Below are positions 1 through 7,417 of a stretch of 19,253 nt of DNA, piece after piece (the first letter of the stretch is position 1; every line of letters starts with the position of its first letter). The notes under the pieces were generated by a model. It made no database searches and was not told the origin of the DNA. It saw only the letters and a list, made by a program, of their open reading frames with translations. A program made the translations under genes and the position numbers. This stretch comes from Gemmatimonadaceae bacterium (GTDB lineage Bacteria > Gemmatimonadota > Gemmatimonadetes > Gemmatimonadales > Gemmatimonadaceae). Where the stretch lies: NCBI GenBank assembly GCA_014379705.1, contig JACMLI010000498.1:1-19253 (forward strand), given 5' to 3'.

Positions 1-740
1 CGAACGGCCATCACCGCTCCCACGACGATGGCGACGGCGGCGGTCGTCAGCAGCCACCCCGCTGACACCGCCTTCCCCAGGAGCGCGTCACTCTGGGCCG
101 GCCAGAGGCCGAGAAAGCTGTATTGCGCGGCCGGCCCCCAGGTCGACAGCAGGAGCGTCACGAAGAAGAAGCCGAGCCCTGCGCCCGCTGCCGCGCCACG
201 CGAACGAAACGAGGCCGAGAAGAGGGTCATGACCACGATGAGGAGCGTGGCGTAGACGAACCAGAGGGCCACCGCCGTCACCAGCGCACCCGCGTCGCCG
301 CCGCCAAACACAATCCCCGTCATCGCGGCGCAGGCCGCCGTGCCTAACGCCGTGGACATGGCGAGGAGCATGACCTGCGACAGGATCTTTGCCACGACGA
401 ATGCGCCCCGCGACAGCGGCTTGGTCAACGCGAGGATCGCCGTGCCGGACGATCGTTCTCCCGAGACGACCCCGGCCCCCGCGATCACGACGGCGATGAG
501 CACGAACTGATCGAGGTTCTTGAGGAACTGGGCAAAGGCGTCGAGCGCGGTCGGGGCAGGGAGCTGGATGACCACGCCCGGCTGCGACGCCGTCATGGAC
601 CGCAGCAGCGCCGGCGAGATCGCGGCGATGATCGGGCTCGTCACGCCGAAGAACACCAGCATCCCGGGAATCACCCAGAGTCGCCACGTCCGACGGATCT
701 CGAGGAGTTCCTTTCGCAGGAAGGGAGCGAGGCCGGTCAT
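1..740 (-). CDS. ABC-2 type transporter permease (partial, C-terminus outside window)
   Basis: This is the membrane subunit of an ABC exporter, acting in the cytoplasmic membrane with the ATPase encoded just upstream. The translation starts MTGLAPFLRKELLEIRRT, the usual amphipathic opening of ABC-2 permeases ('F.RKEL.E..R'), followed by a first hydrophobic segment (about residues 20-45). A periplasmic-type stretch comes next, then a segment ending GVVSGERSSGTA, matching the conserved 'E...GT...L..PLSR' region of the family (TKPLSRGAFVVAKIL). Several further hydrophobic helices follow (about residues 120-145, 150-175, 185-200 and 225 onward). About 246 codons are present before the window edge, and no stop is seen. 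The ATG overlaps the TGA of the ATPase gene as ATGA and is preceded by a purine-rich ribosome site. The substrate cannot be told from the sequence. Confidence 0.85.
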   Translation of the reverse strand, partial: MTGLAPFLRKELLEIRRTWRLWVIPGMLVFFGVTSPIIAAISPALLRSMTASQPGVVIQLPAPTALDAFAQFLKNLDQFVLIAVVIAGAGVVSGERSSGTAILALTKPLSRGAFVVAKILSQVMLLAMSTALGTAACAAMTGIVFGGGDAGALVTAVALWFVYATLLIVVMTLFSASFRSRGAAAGAGLGFFFVTLLLSTWGPAAQYSFLGLWPAQSDALLGKAVSAGWLLTTAAVAIVVGAVMAV

Positions 741-1687
741 CGCACTCCCTCCCCGACGAGTCCGACGAACACGTCCTCCAGGCTCGCCTCCTCGATCTCG
801 AACCGCCGCAGTGCGGCGCCAGCGGCCGCGATCGCCCCTGGGAGGTCTCGCTGGGCGGCGTCGAGGTCGGACACGGACACCCGCAGCACGCGATCGTTGG
901 TCTCCAGGGACAGGAGCCAGGCTCGCCCCTCCAGCCGCACGGCGACTCCGGCGACGTCTTCCTCGCGTTCCAATTCGACGATCAACCGGTTGGCCGACGC
1001 GCGCGACGTGAGTTCGGCGATGGGCGCGCTCGCGACGATACGTCCGCGTTCGAGAATCGCCACCGCGTCGCATACCCGCTCCACGTCCGCAAGGATGTGG
1101 GTCGAGAAGAACACCGTCGTGCGGCCGCGGAGCGACGCGATCATTTCGAGGACTTCGCGCCGGCCGATGGGGTCCAGCGCGCTCGTTGGCTCATCGAGCA
1201 TGAGCAGGCGCGGGGCGTTGATCAGTGCCTGCGCAATGCCGAGTCGCTGCTTCATCCCTCGCGAGAACCCGCCGATTTGCGTCGTGACGCCGGCGAGCCC
1301 CGCCATCTCGAGCAGGGCCGTGGCGCGACTGTCGATGGTGGCGACGTCGAGTCCGAAGAGTCGTCCGGCGAACTCGAGGTACTCGCGCGCCGTCATCCAC
1401 GGGTAGAACCCGGGCACGTCGGGAAGAAACCCGATGCGAGCCCGGACGTGTTCAGCTGCATGCGCGACATCGTGGCCGAGGACACGCGCCGTGCCCTCGG
1501 TGGGCCGGGCGAGCCCGGAAAGCAGGCGCAGCGCCGTGGTCTTTCCCGCGCCATTGCGTCCCAGAAATCCAAAGACCACTCCCGGTGCGACGACGAGGTC
1601 GACATGGTCGAGGGCGACCGTGCTGCCGAATCGCTTCGTCAGGCCGCGGAGTTCAATCGCCGGCGCGTCGCTGTCATGGGACAACAC
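737..1687 (-). CDS. ABC transporter ATP-binding protein
   Basis: This is the cytoplasmic ATPase of an ABC exporter, powering the permease encoded immediately downstream. With the GTG at 1687 it is 316 aa, normal for this class (CcmA/NatA-like). Visible motifs are Walker A GRNGAGKTT (residues 43-51), signature FSRGMKQR (141-148), a variant of LSGGQ common in ABC-2 exporters, Walker B LLMLDEP with D165 and E166, and switch histidine H197 in STHIL. The C-terminal roughly 90 residues form the variable accessory domain and end in EEASLEDVFVGLV, typical of the family. The GTG follows the TGA of the PLDc_N gene by two bases. No ATG fits between that stop and the start of homology at AIELRGLTKRFG, so I prefer the GTG (TTG at the next codon is possible). 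The gene overlaps the permease by 4 bp, so the two are surely co-translated. Confidence 0.93.
   Translation of the reverse strand: MLSHDSDAPAIELRGLTKRFGSTVALDHVDLVVAPGVVFGFLGRNGAGKTTALRLLSGLARPTEGTARVLGHDVAHAAEHVRARIGFLPDVPGFYPWMTAREYLEFAGRLFGLDVATIDSRATALLEMAGLAGVTTQIGGFSRGMKQRLGIAQALINAPRLLMLDEPTSALDPIGRREVLEMIASLRGRTTVFFSTHILADVERVCDAVAILERGRIVASAPIAELTSRASANRLIVELEREEDVAGVAVRLEGRAWLLSLETNDRVLRVSVSDLDAAQRDLPGAIAAAGAALRRFEIEEASLEDVFVGLVGEGVR
745..754 (-). promoter_or_regulatory. Ribosome binding site of the ABC permease
   Basis: On the minus strand the sequence reads GGGGAGGGAG and ends 4 bases before the ATG at 740. It lies inside the last codons of the ATPase gene. This supports re-initiation at the overlapping ATGA and hence the chosen start of the permease. 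Confidence 0.55.
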
Positions 1688-1689
1688 GT

Positions 1690-2010
1690 TCAGTGCTCGT
1701 CGCGCGGGCCATATAGCGCATCCACGGCACGCCGGGCCGACGCGGCGCCCACGGCGCTGGCACCGGAGCGGTTGTCCGTTGCGTCGGTTTTGGCCTGTCG
1801 TCCCGCGACGAGGTAGCCGATGGCGCCCGGGAGGTTGCCCAGGGCGATGACGAGCGCCCACGCCCACTTGCGGCCGCCTCGCACCGCGTCGCGTCTCGCA
1901 AGGTCCACGACCGCGTACAGCTGCGTGGCAACCTGCACGCCGAGGATGGCGAGCAGGATGGCAGCGACGGTCGTGGAAACCTCAAGGAACGCAGCGATCC
2001 GATCCAGCAT
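1690..2010 (-). CDS. PLDc_N domain small membrane protein
   Basis: This is a 106-aa membrane protein with the PLDc_N fold (the N-terminal membrane part of cardiolipin synthase-like proteins, without any phospholipase domain). Two hydrophobic segments are visible, at about residues 11-37 (AAILLAILGVQVATQLYAVV) and 48-68. They are separated by the basic loop DLARRDAVRGGRKW, and the second carries the family hallmark ALGNLPGAIGYLVAGR. A polar tail of about 35 residues follows and has no recognisable domain. The gene ends 2 bp before the ABC ATPase. PLDc_N proteins next to an ABC ATPase/permease pair are known from Bacillus (YxlE with YxlF and YxlG), where YxlE is linked to control of an ECF sigma factor. 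By analogy this protein may modulate or assemble with the transporter, but that is inference. Confidence 0.8.
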   Translation of the reverse strand: MLDRIAAFLEVSTTVAAILLAILGVQVATQLYAVVDLARRDAVRGGRKWAWALVIALGNLPGAIGYLVAGRQAKTDATDNRSGASAVGAASARRAVDALYGPRDEH

Positions 2011-2114
2011 GTGGCGCCCTCGGAGTGACGCGTGGTCAACGGGCAAGAGAAGCTCGCAGCTCCCGACCGGCCCGGCAATGCTGGCTCGACGTGCTGACCA
2101 GTCGCGTGACCTGC

Positions 2115-5100
2115 TTACGCTCGAAGGCGAGCCGCGATGGCACTCGTCTCGGGCGCGGGTCGCGAGCCCACCTCGCGCCGGAGCAGCGCCGTCAAGGCGT
2201 CGTAGTGCGCGAGCGCCCGCGCGGGCTCCCCCTGCGCGGCGAGTGTCTCCAGGTACAGGCGATGCGCGCTCTCGCGCAGCGGCTCCCGAGCAAGCAGGGC
2301 CTCGAGTGCCGATGCTGCCTCCGCGTGCTGGCCGCCACGAATGGCCAACTGCGCCAGCGCGTCCATGCCCTCGACCCACGCCGCGCGCACGTGGTCTTCG
2401 CTCTCGATGATCCAGTCGCTGCGCACCACGCCACGGGCGATCGCACCGCGATTCCGATCGAAGTCGCGCCGCGCGTCGCGGAGCACCTCCGGCGTTGCCG
2501 GGGTCCGCTCGCGGAGCAGCGCACGCAAGCGGGCGCTCGCTGCGAGCACCGCGTCCACGTCGGACACGAGCGTGCGGCCTGGCTCGGGAGAACGATCCAG
2601 CCGGTAGAGATTGCGGTCGAACGCGATCCACCGGGTGCCGCCTAACGCGCGGCGCAGGTAGTGCAGCGTGACGTGAAAGACGTTCCGCACCTGCGCGGCC
2701 GACGCGTCAGGCCACAGCGCGAGCCCCACCTCGTCCTTGGTCACCTCGCGATGCAGCAGCAGGTAGAGGAAGAGTTCGAGTCCCTTGCCCGACGGCAGGG
2801 CATTGGCGGGCCAGGGTCTGCCGCCGTCGATGAATGACAGGCCGCCGAGGACGTCAACTTCAAGGCGATGCAGGCCGTGGTCGGGCGTGGGTGGCGTGGC
2901 ACTTGACGAGGGCGTCGAGCGATCGGTGGCAAGCGCGGCGACCACCGGGTCGGCATCCATCAGCCGGAACGCGTCGTCGAGCGTGAGCGCCCGTCCTGCG
3001 GCAAACGCAGCACTCCAGCCATCGGCGCCGAGTCGTTCGCGCAGCTGGGCGATGGTGGCGGCGTGCCGTTCCACATCGGTCCCGATGATCCCCGCACCGC
3101 ACTTGCGCCGCAGTCCCTGGGCGGCGCCCATCAAGCGAGCCGCGGCCTCGGCGGGTGCGAGGCTGGCGGGTGGGCTGGCATTGAGCTGGGCCAGCAGGAT
3201 TACGGCGATGGCATCGAGCGACCGCGACACGAACCACGCATCGGGCTCCTCGCGCAGCACGATCACGCTATCCCGCGCGTAGGAGCCGGCTACGGCCAGG
3301 TCGCCGCGGGCAAGCGCGTTGATTGCCATTCCCTCGAGGGCGAGGGAGAGGAACCAGTGCTCACCCATCGCGCGGAGGGGCGTGACCGCCGCGTGGTAGT
3401 CGGCTTGCGCGGCGGCATGGTCGCCCACGATGAAATGCACCAGGGCGCGCCGCATCAGCATCACGGCCAGCAGCCAGCGATCCCCGGAGCGCTGGGCCGT
3501 CGCGATGCAGCGATCGCCGTCGCGCAACGCCGGCTCCCGTTCGCCGCGCATGGCGTGGGCGAGACCCGTCAGCTGGTAGCTCAGGGTCCGACCCCGGGCG
3601 GCGGTCAATCGCTGCGCCTCGGTCAGGCCCGGCGTCGTATCGACGCTGTCCCACAGCGCGATCTCGCGCGCTCCAAAGGCGAGCATCGCGCCGGTGTCGC
3701 CGGCGAAATACGACAACCCGACCATCGGGTACATCACTCGGCCTAACGAGATGCGGTCGGCGATGGGGCGGTCGGTGTCGGCGATGCCTTGCGCGTCGGC
3801 GACGGCGAGGGTCACGCACAGCAGGTCGCGCGCCTCACCCCACGGGTGCCCGGAGATCCAGAACCAGCCTAACGCGCCCGTGATGCGGATCGCCACGAGC
3901 GGATCGCCGCCGGACCCGGTCGCCCAAATCAACGCCGCGCGGATCTCCTCGACCGAGCGACGCAGCCGGGCCACCGTGCGGCCCCGTGCAGGGCTGAACG
4001 TCAATGGTTCCGCGGCCTCGGCCACGTCGGCGACCCACTCCGCGTGGCGACGGCGCACCTCGCGTTCCTCAGGGAGGGCGCGCAGCAACGCGCTGCCGTA
4101 TTGCCGAACGGTCTCGAGGAGGCGATAGCTGGCTTCGCCCGCCTCCTCCCGCACCTCGATCAGGGAATGCTCCACGAGACGACCGAGCGTGGGGACGACG
4201 TCGGCAGGGGGTTCACGCAACGCCGAGCGCGGTGCGCACACGGCTTCCACGTCGTCGAGCGTGAAGGCACCGCGGAAGACGGAAAGGCGCCGCAACAGCG
4301 CGCGTTCGTCCTGGGTGAGGAGCTCGTAGCTCCAGTCGAGCACGGCCCGCAGCGTGCGGTGGCGCGGCATCGAGGTGCGCCGACCGCGCGAGAGCAGCGA
4401 CAGCGCGTCCGACAGTCGAGTCACGAGTCCCTCGATGCCTAACACCGGTACCACCGCGGCAGCCAACTCGAGGGCGAGCGGCAATCCGTCGAGTCGCGCG
4501 CAGATGATGCCAACCGCGGAAGCATTCGCGTCGGTGAGCGCGAAGGCCGGCGTCGCGGCGCGTGCTCGTTCGACGAAGAGCCGGATTGCGTCGAAGCCAA
4601 GTGCCGTCGCGGCGTCGAGGCGTGCGTTTTCGCCAGCGGGCTCCCAGCGCGCGAGCCCTGGCATGTGCCACGCGACCTCGCCCTCGATCGCGAGTGGTTC
4701 ACGACTCGTCGCCACGATCGTCAGGCGTGGCGCGCCGCGGAGCAGGGCATCGGCGAGCAGCGCCGCTTCCTGGATCACGTGCTCGCAGTTGTCGAGCACG
4801 AGGAGTGCGCGCTGGGTGCGGAGGGCGTCGACGATGGCCTCGACGAACGGCTTTCCCGAGGATGGCGTGATGTCGAGCAGGCCAGCGAGCGTACCTGCGA
4901 CGTCGGCGCCGCTGCTGACCGGTGCCAGCTCCACCCAGAGGACGCGGTCGAGCGATGAGGGGAGCCGATCCTGTGCGATCGACACGGCCACTTCGCGCAC
5001 GATGCGCGTCTTCCCGGCGCCACCGGCGCCGACGACGGTGACGAGGCGGGACCAGCCGAGTGTATCGCGCAGGTCGGCCACCTCACTGGTGCGGCCGACG

Positions 5101-5180
5101 AAGGATGACAGCGCCGCGGGCACGTTGTGCCGGGGCCTCTCGTCAGCCCCGTTGGGGCGCACGGCGTCGGTCGTCGTCAT
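2115..5180 (-). CDS. NB-ARC/TPR regulator with C-terminal SARP DNA-binding and BTAD domains
   Basis: This is a large cytoplasmic STAND-type transcriptional regulator of 1021 aa. At the N-terminus is an NB-ARC-like ATPase: the family entry motif SSFVGR (25-30), Walker A GAGGAGKT (51-58), Walker B ALLVLDNCEH (125-134) and the sensor TSREPL (158-163). A winged-helix/arm region follows, then a long alpha-helical TPR-like region (about 400-740). From about residue 773 comes a SARP/OmpR-type winged helix (DVLGGLSFIDGG, then LYLLLHREVTKDEVGLALWPD and NVFHVTLHYLRRALGG). The BTAD domain fills about 870-1020. Ligand binding by the TPR region would normally release nucleotide-dependent oligomerisation and DNA binding; this is family knowledge, and the ligand is unknown. 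The ATG at 5180 lies just ahead of the conserved region. An in-frame extension up to 5357 exists but looks non-conserved. The gene lies 104 bp upstream of the PLDc_N/ABC set on the same strand, which it may control. The domain order is unusual (see findings). Confidence 0.85.
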   Translation of the reverse strand: MTTTDAVRPNGADERPRHNVPAALSSFVGRTSEVADLRDTLGWSRLVTVVGAGGAGKTRIVREVAVSIAQDRLPSSLDRVLWVELAPVSSGADVAGTLAGLLDITPSSGKPFVEAIVDALRTQRALLVLDNCEHVIQEAALLADALLRGAPRLTIVATSREPLAIEGEVAWHMPGLARWEPAGENARLDAATALGFDAIRLFVERARAATPAFALTDANASAVGIICARLDGLPLALELAAAVVPVLGIEGLVTRLSDALSLLSRGRRTSMPRHRTLRAVLDWSYELLTQDERALLRRLSVFRGAFTLDDVEAVCAPRSALREPPADVVPTLGRLVEHSLIEVREEAGEASYRLLETVRQYGSALLRALPEEREVRRRHAEWVADVAEAAEPLTFSPARGRTVARLRRSVEEIRAALIWATGSGGDPLVAIRITGALGWFWISGHPWGEARDLLCVTLAVADAQGIADTDRPIADRISLGRVMYPMVGLSYFAGDTGAMLAFGAREIALWDSVDTTPGLTEAQRLTAARGRTLSYQLTGLAHAMRGEREPALRDGDRCIATAQRSGDRWLLAVMLMRRALVHFIVGDHAAAQADYHAAVTPLRAMGEHWFLSLALEGMAINALARGDLAVAGSYARDSVIVLREEPDAWFVSRSLDAIAVILLAQLNASPPASLAPAEAAARLMGAAQGLRRKCGAGIIGTDVERHAATIAQLRERLGADGWSAAFAAGRALTLDDAFRLMDADPVVAALATDRSTPSSSATPPTPDHGLHRLEVDVLGGLSFIDGGRPWPANALPSGKGLELFLYLLLHREVTKDEVGLALWPDASAAQVRNVFHVTLHYLRRALGGTRWIAFDRNLYRLDRSPEPGRTLVSDVDAVLAASARLRALLRERTPATPEVLRDARRDFDRNRGAIARGVVRSDWIIESEDHVRAAWVEGMDALAQLAIRGGQHAEAASALEALLAREPLRESAHRLYLETLAAQGEPARALAHYDALTALLRREVGSRPAPETSAIAARLRA

Positions 5181-5420
5181 GATGCGCCGGACAAAGCACT
5201 CGGAACTCTCGCGAATCAAGGGCTCGCACAGGACGAAACACGGACGTCGAGAGCGGTCACGGTTGACTGCTGCCTCCAGCGTGGGCCTCGAGGTCTGGAT
5301 GCCGTGTGCTCGTGACCACTCGTCGGTCTTCGAGGTCTTCCCTTGCGTGACTGCCATCGCCGACGGCGCCAGCGCCCACCAGCTGACGGCCGGGACGGTC
5401 CGTACCCACGAGGCGCTGTG
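5181..5420. other. Intergenic region between divergent genes
   Basis: These 240 bp separate the start of the SARP-type regulator (minus) from the lipoprotein gene (plus) and must hold promoters for one or both. I could not find a convincing -35/-10 pair or a strong inverted repeat. Part of it (to 5357) stays open in the reading frame of the regulator, so a longer regulator start cannot be excluded. Confidence 0.4.
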
Positions 5421-5957
5421 ATGCGTATTTCTCGTTTAGTCATGGCCGCGTGCGCCGGACTTTCCCTTGCCGGATGCAGTGGCAACGCACCGTCGCATGA
5501 TTCCGCCCGCCTGGGCTTTGAACGGCAGGAACAGGGACGGCTGCAGGCGCATTTTGATTCCGTCACCATCGAACTGCGCACCGCGAGCGTCGATCACCTG
5601 TCGCGCTCGGAACGCGAGGCGCGGTCGGCGCTGATCGCCTGGCTCCATGAGTATCGCGACGCTGGGCGCTTCCCGCGGAACGACCGGTTCGGGCCTGACA
5701 TGCCCTTCTTCCGGGACGAGCAGGGAACGCTCTGCGCGATGGCGTACCTCGTCGCGCGCTCCGGGCGCCCGGGCATGGTGGATCGCATCGCGAGGACGGC
5801 CAACAACGCCTTGATCCCCGACCTTCGCGATGATGGTGAATTCACCCAGTGGCTCGATAGCACCGGACTTACGCTGGCCGAGGCTGCGCGCGTGCAACCG
5901 GAGTACCGGTCAGAAGGGGATCTTACCTTCAAGCATGTCCTGCATCGGCGGTGGTGA
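5421..5957 (+). CDS. Lipoprotein of unknown function
   Basis: This is a 178-aa exported protein that I cannot assign to a named family. It opens with a basic n-region and hydrophobic stretch (MRISRLVMAACAGLSLAGC) ending in a lipobox L16-A-G-C19, so it should be lipidated at Cys19 and membrane-anchored. The mature part is soluble and helical. Blocks that look like a conserved core are LIAWLHEYRDAGRFPRND (71-88), PFFRDEQGTLCAMAYL (95-110) with a second cysteine at 105, RIARTANNALIPDL (122-135) and FTQWLDSTGLTLAEAARVQP (141-160). I have the impression of having seen this pattern in other uncharacterised bacterial proteins, but cannot name a domain. Its TGA overlaps the GTG of the next gene (GTGA), so the two products are translationally coupled and may act together. 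The start is well defined by the signal peptide. Confidence 0.75.
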   Translation: MRISRLVMAACAGLSLAGCSGNAPSHDSARLGFERQEQGRLQAHFDSVTIELRTASVDHLSRSEREARSALIAWLHEYRDAGRFPRNDRFGPDMPFFRDEQGTLCAMAYLVARSGRPGMVDRIARTANNALIPDLRDDGEFTQWLDSTGLTLAEAARVQPEYRSEGDLTFKHVLHRRW

Positions 5958-6283
5958 GTGGGGCTGCGGTGGTGAGCACGGGGGTCAACATATTCGCGCC
6001 GTCCCGCACGAGCGGGTGGTGGGGTCTCGTGACGGGAGCGTCGGCGACCGCGCTCGGGGTCGCCAACCTTTCGTCGGTTGGTGAGACCCGGACGCTCGCC
6101 CGGAGGAATGTCATCATCGGTGTGTCGGCGATGGCCTTCAGCATCCGGGGATTCCGGCGGAAAGCGCCGCGCGACTCGGCGCACGCGTCAACGTCGTACC
6201 GCGGGTTGGTCCCCGGGATCACCCCGCTCATTCTTCCCCATCGGAACGGAGTCGCGTTGGGCATCGGCCTGCGCGCGCATTAG
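5954..6283 (+). CDS. Small putative membrane protein coupled to the lipoprotein
   Basis: This is a 109-aa protein of unknown function. The GTG start at 5954 overlaps the stop of the lipoprotein gene by four bases (a GTG at 5951 is also in frame). Hydrophobic stretches are seen at about residues 2-15, 20-40 (WWGLVTGASATALGVANL) and 53-65 (RNVIIGVSAMAFSIRGF). The basic segment RGFRRKAPRD separates these from a C-terminal part (LVPGITPLILPHRNGVALGI) that could be a further membrane or beta-strand segment. A short protein with two or three weak membrane spans is the simplest reading. The methyltransferase gene starts 12 bp downstream. It might be a partner or membrane anchor of the lipoprotein, inferred only from the coupling. 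Confidence 0.6.
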   Translation: MSGAAVVSTGVNIFAPSRTSGWWGLVTGASATALGVANLSSVGETRTLARRNVIIGVSAMAFSIRGFRRKAPRDSAHASTSYRGLVPGITPLILPHRNGVALGIGLRAH

Positions 6284-6295
6284 GTTCGCCTTCTC

Positions 6296-7105
6296 GTGGC
6301 CAGTGCATCGACCCCCGATCCCGTCGTCGCCGCGAAAGCGTACGAAGACGTCCTGGTACCGGCCCTCATGTCCGAGTGGGCGCCGCGGCTCGTCGCGGCC
6401 GCGTCCATTCGCCCAGGCCACCATGTCCTCGACGTCGCCTGTGGCACGGGAGTCCTGACTCGCGCGGCAGCCGCAGCGGTCACCTCGACGGGCTCCGTCA
6501 TCGGGCTCGACGTCGATCCCGGCATGCTCGCGATTGCGAAGGCAACGCGACCCGATCTCCAGTGGCAGCAGGGAAGTGCGAGCGAGTTGCCCTTTCCGGA
6601 CGCTTCTTTCGACGCCGTCGTCAGCCAGTTCGGTCTGATGTTCTTTCCCAGTGCGCCCATCGCCCTCGCGGAAATGTGGCGGGTCCTCAAGCCGGGTGGC
6701 CGGATGGCCGTGGCGGTCTGGGCATCCCTCGATGTCACGCCTGCCTACAACGCCGAAACGGAATTGATCGAGCGGATCGCCGGTGCGCCTGCGACTGCTC
6801 CATTGCGGCTTCCCTTCCGCCTCGGTGATCGTGTGGCCTTCGAGGCGCAGTTTGCCGAAGCGGGCGTACCGCTGTCGTCGATAGCCACGGTGGTGGGAAC
6901 GGGCCGGTTCCCGAGCATTCGAGCGATGGTCGAAGCGGACATTGTCGGTTGGTTGCCGCTGATGGGCGTTCACCTGCCTGCATCCACGGTCGAGACCATC
7001 CTCCGCGAGGCGGAACGCGACCTGGCGTCGTACCGTCAGGCCGACGGCACGGTGTCCTTCGCGTCGCCGGCGCATCTGGCGGTGGCCGTGCGCGGAACGC
7101 GTTAG
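6296..7105 (+). CDS. Class I SAM-dependent methyltransferase
   Basis: This is a 269-aa cytoplasmic methyltransferase of the UbiE/Methyltransf_11 type, transferring a methyl group from S-adenosylmethionine to an unidentified small-molecule acceptor. Motif I is VLDVACGTG (44-52), the acidic SAM-binding loop is GLDVDPGM (70-77), motif II/III is WQQGSASELPFPDASFDAVV (90-109), and the post-motif block MWRVLKPGGRMAVAVW lies at 127-142. The C-terminal third (about 150-269) is the substrate-binding cap and gives no clear clue. The start is a GTG, 12 bp after the preceding stop; no closer ATG precedes the conserved region. An ASCH-like gene begins 9 bp after its stop, so 5421-7411 is probably one transcript. 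Confidence 0.88.
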   Translation: MASASTPDPVVAAKAYEDVLVPALMSEWAPRLVAAASIRPGHHVLDVACGTGVLTRAAAAAVTSTGSVIGLDVDPGMLAIAKATRPDLQWQQGSASELPFPDASFDAVVSQFGLMFFPSAPIALAEMWRVLKPGGRMAVAVWASLDVTPAYNAETELIERIAGAPATAPLRLPFRLGDRVAFEAQFAEAGVPLSSIATVVGTGRFPSIRAMVEADIVGWLPLMGVHLPASTVETILREAERDLASYRQADGTVSFASPAHLAVAVRGTR

Positions 7106-7114
7106 GCAGCCGCG

Positions 7115-7411
7115 ATGCAATTCCTGCGAGCCTTGCGTGCACCCATTCAACGCGGCGAGATCACCTGCAGCGTTCGCCTCTGGCAACGGTCCCATGTGAA
7201 GGTGGGCGGGCGGTATTCGCTCCCGCCCGGCCACATCGTGGTCACCGCGCTCACTGAGATGTCGCTGCAGGACATCACGCCGGAGCTGGCGCGGCAGTCC
7301 GGGTTTTCCGGTCTTGTAGACCTGCTCAAGACCGCGAAGCACGGGCCTGGTCGTCGCGTGTTTCTCGTCGAGTTTCGCTATGAGAAGGCGCCCGGCCGCG
7401 CGCGTTCCTGA
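7115..7411 (+). CDS. Small ASCH-like (PUA-fold) protein
   Basis: This is a 98-aa soluble protein. The layout fits an ASCH domain, a PUA-like beta-barrel proposed to bind RNA. An early strand ITCSVRLWQRSHVKVGGRYS is followed by a central strand HIVVTALTEMSLQDITPELA, a helix SGFSGLVDLLKTAK and a final strand RRVFLVEFRY. The phrases 'SL.DIT.ELA..SGF' and 'V.LV.F.Y' are what I associate with ASCH proteins; full members are usually 100-150 aa, so this one is at the short end. It lies 9 bp behind the methyltransferase and ends 6 bp from the convergent AraC-type gene. No biochemical role can be assigned. The domain call is from memory of the pattern and should be treated as tentative. Confidence 0.6.
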   Translation: MQFLRALRAPIQRGEITCSVRLWQRSHVKVGGRYSLPPGHIVVTALTEMSLQDITPELARQSGFSGLVDLLKTAKHGPGRRVFLVEFRYEKAPGRARS

Positions 7412-7417
7412 CCAGCG

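Noticed and set aside
88..687. Minus-strand open frame of 199 codons
   Set aside because: It is in a different frame from the ABC-2 permease and Arg-rich. The permease frame starts with a good ribosome site and has membrane helices.
5181..5357. N-terminal extension of the SARP-type regulator by 59 codons
   Set aside because: The extension is Arg/Ser-rich and precedes the usual family start region. The ATG at 5180 places SSFVGR at a normal distance.
6188..7342. Minus-strand open frame of 384 codons
   Set aside because: It is antisense to the methyltransferase and ASCH-like genes, with biased Arg/His-rich composition.
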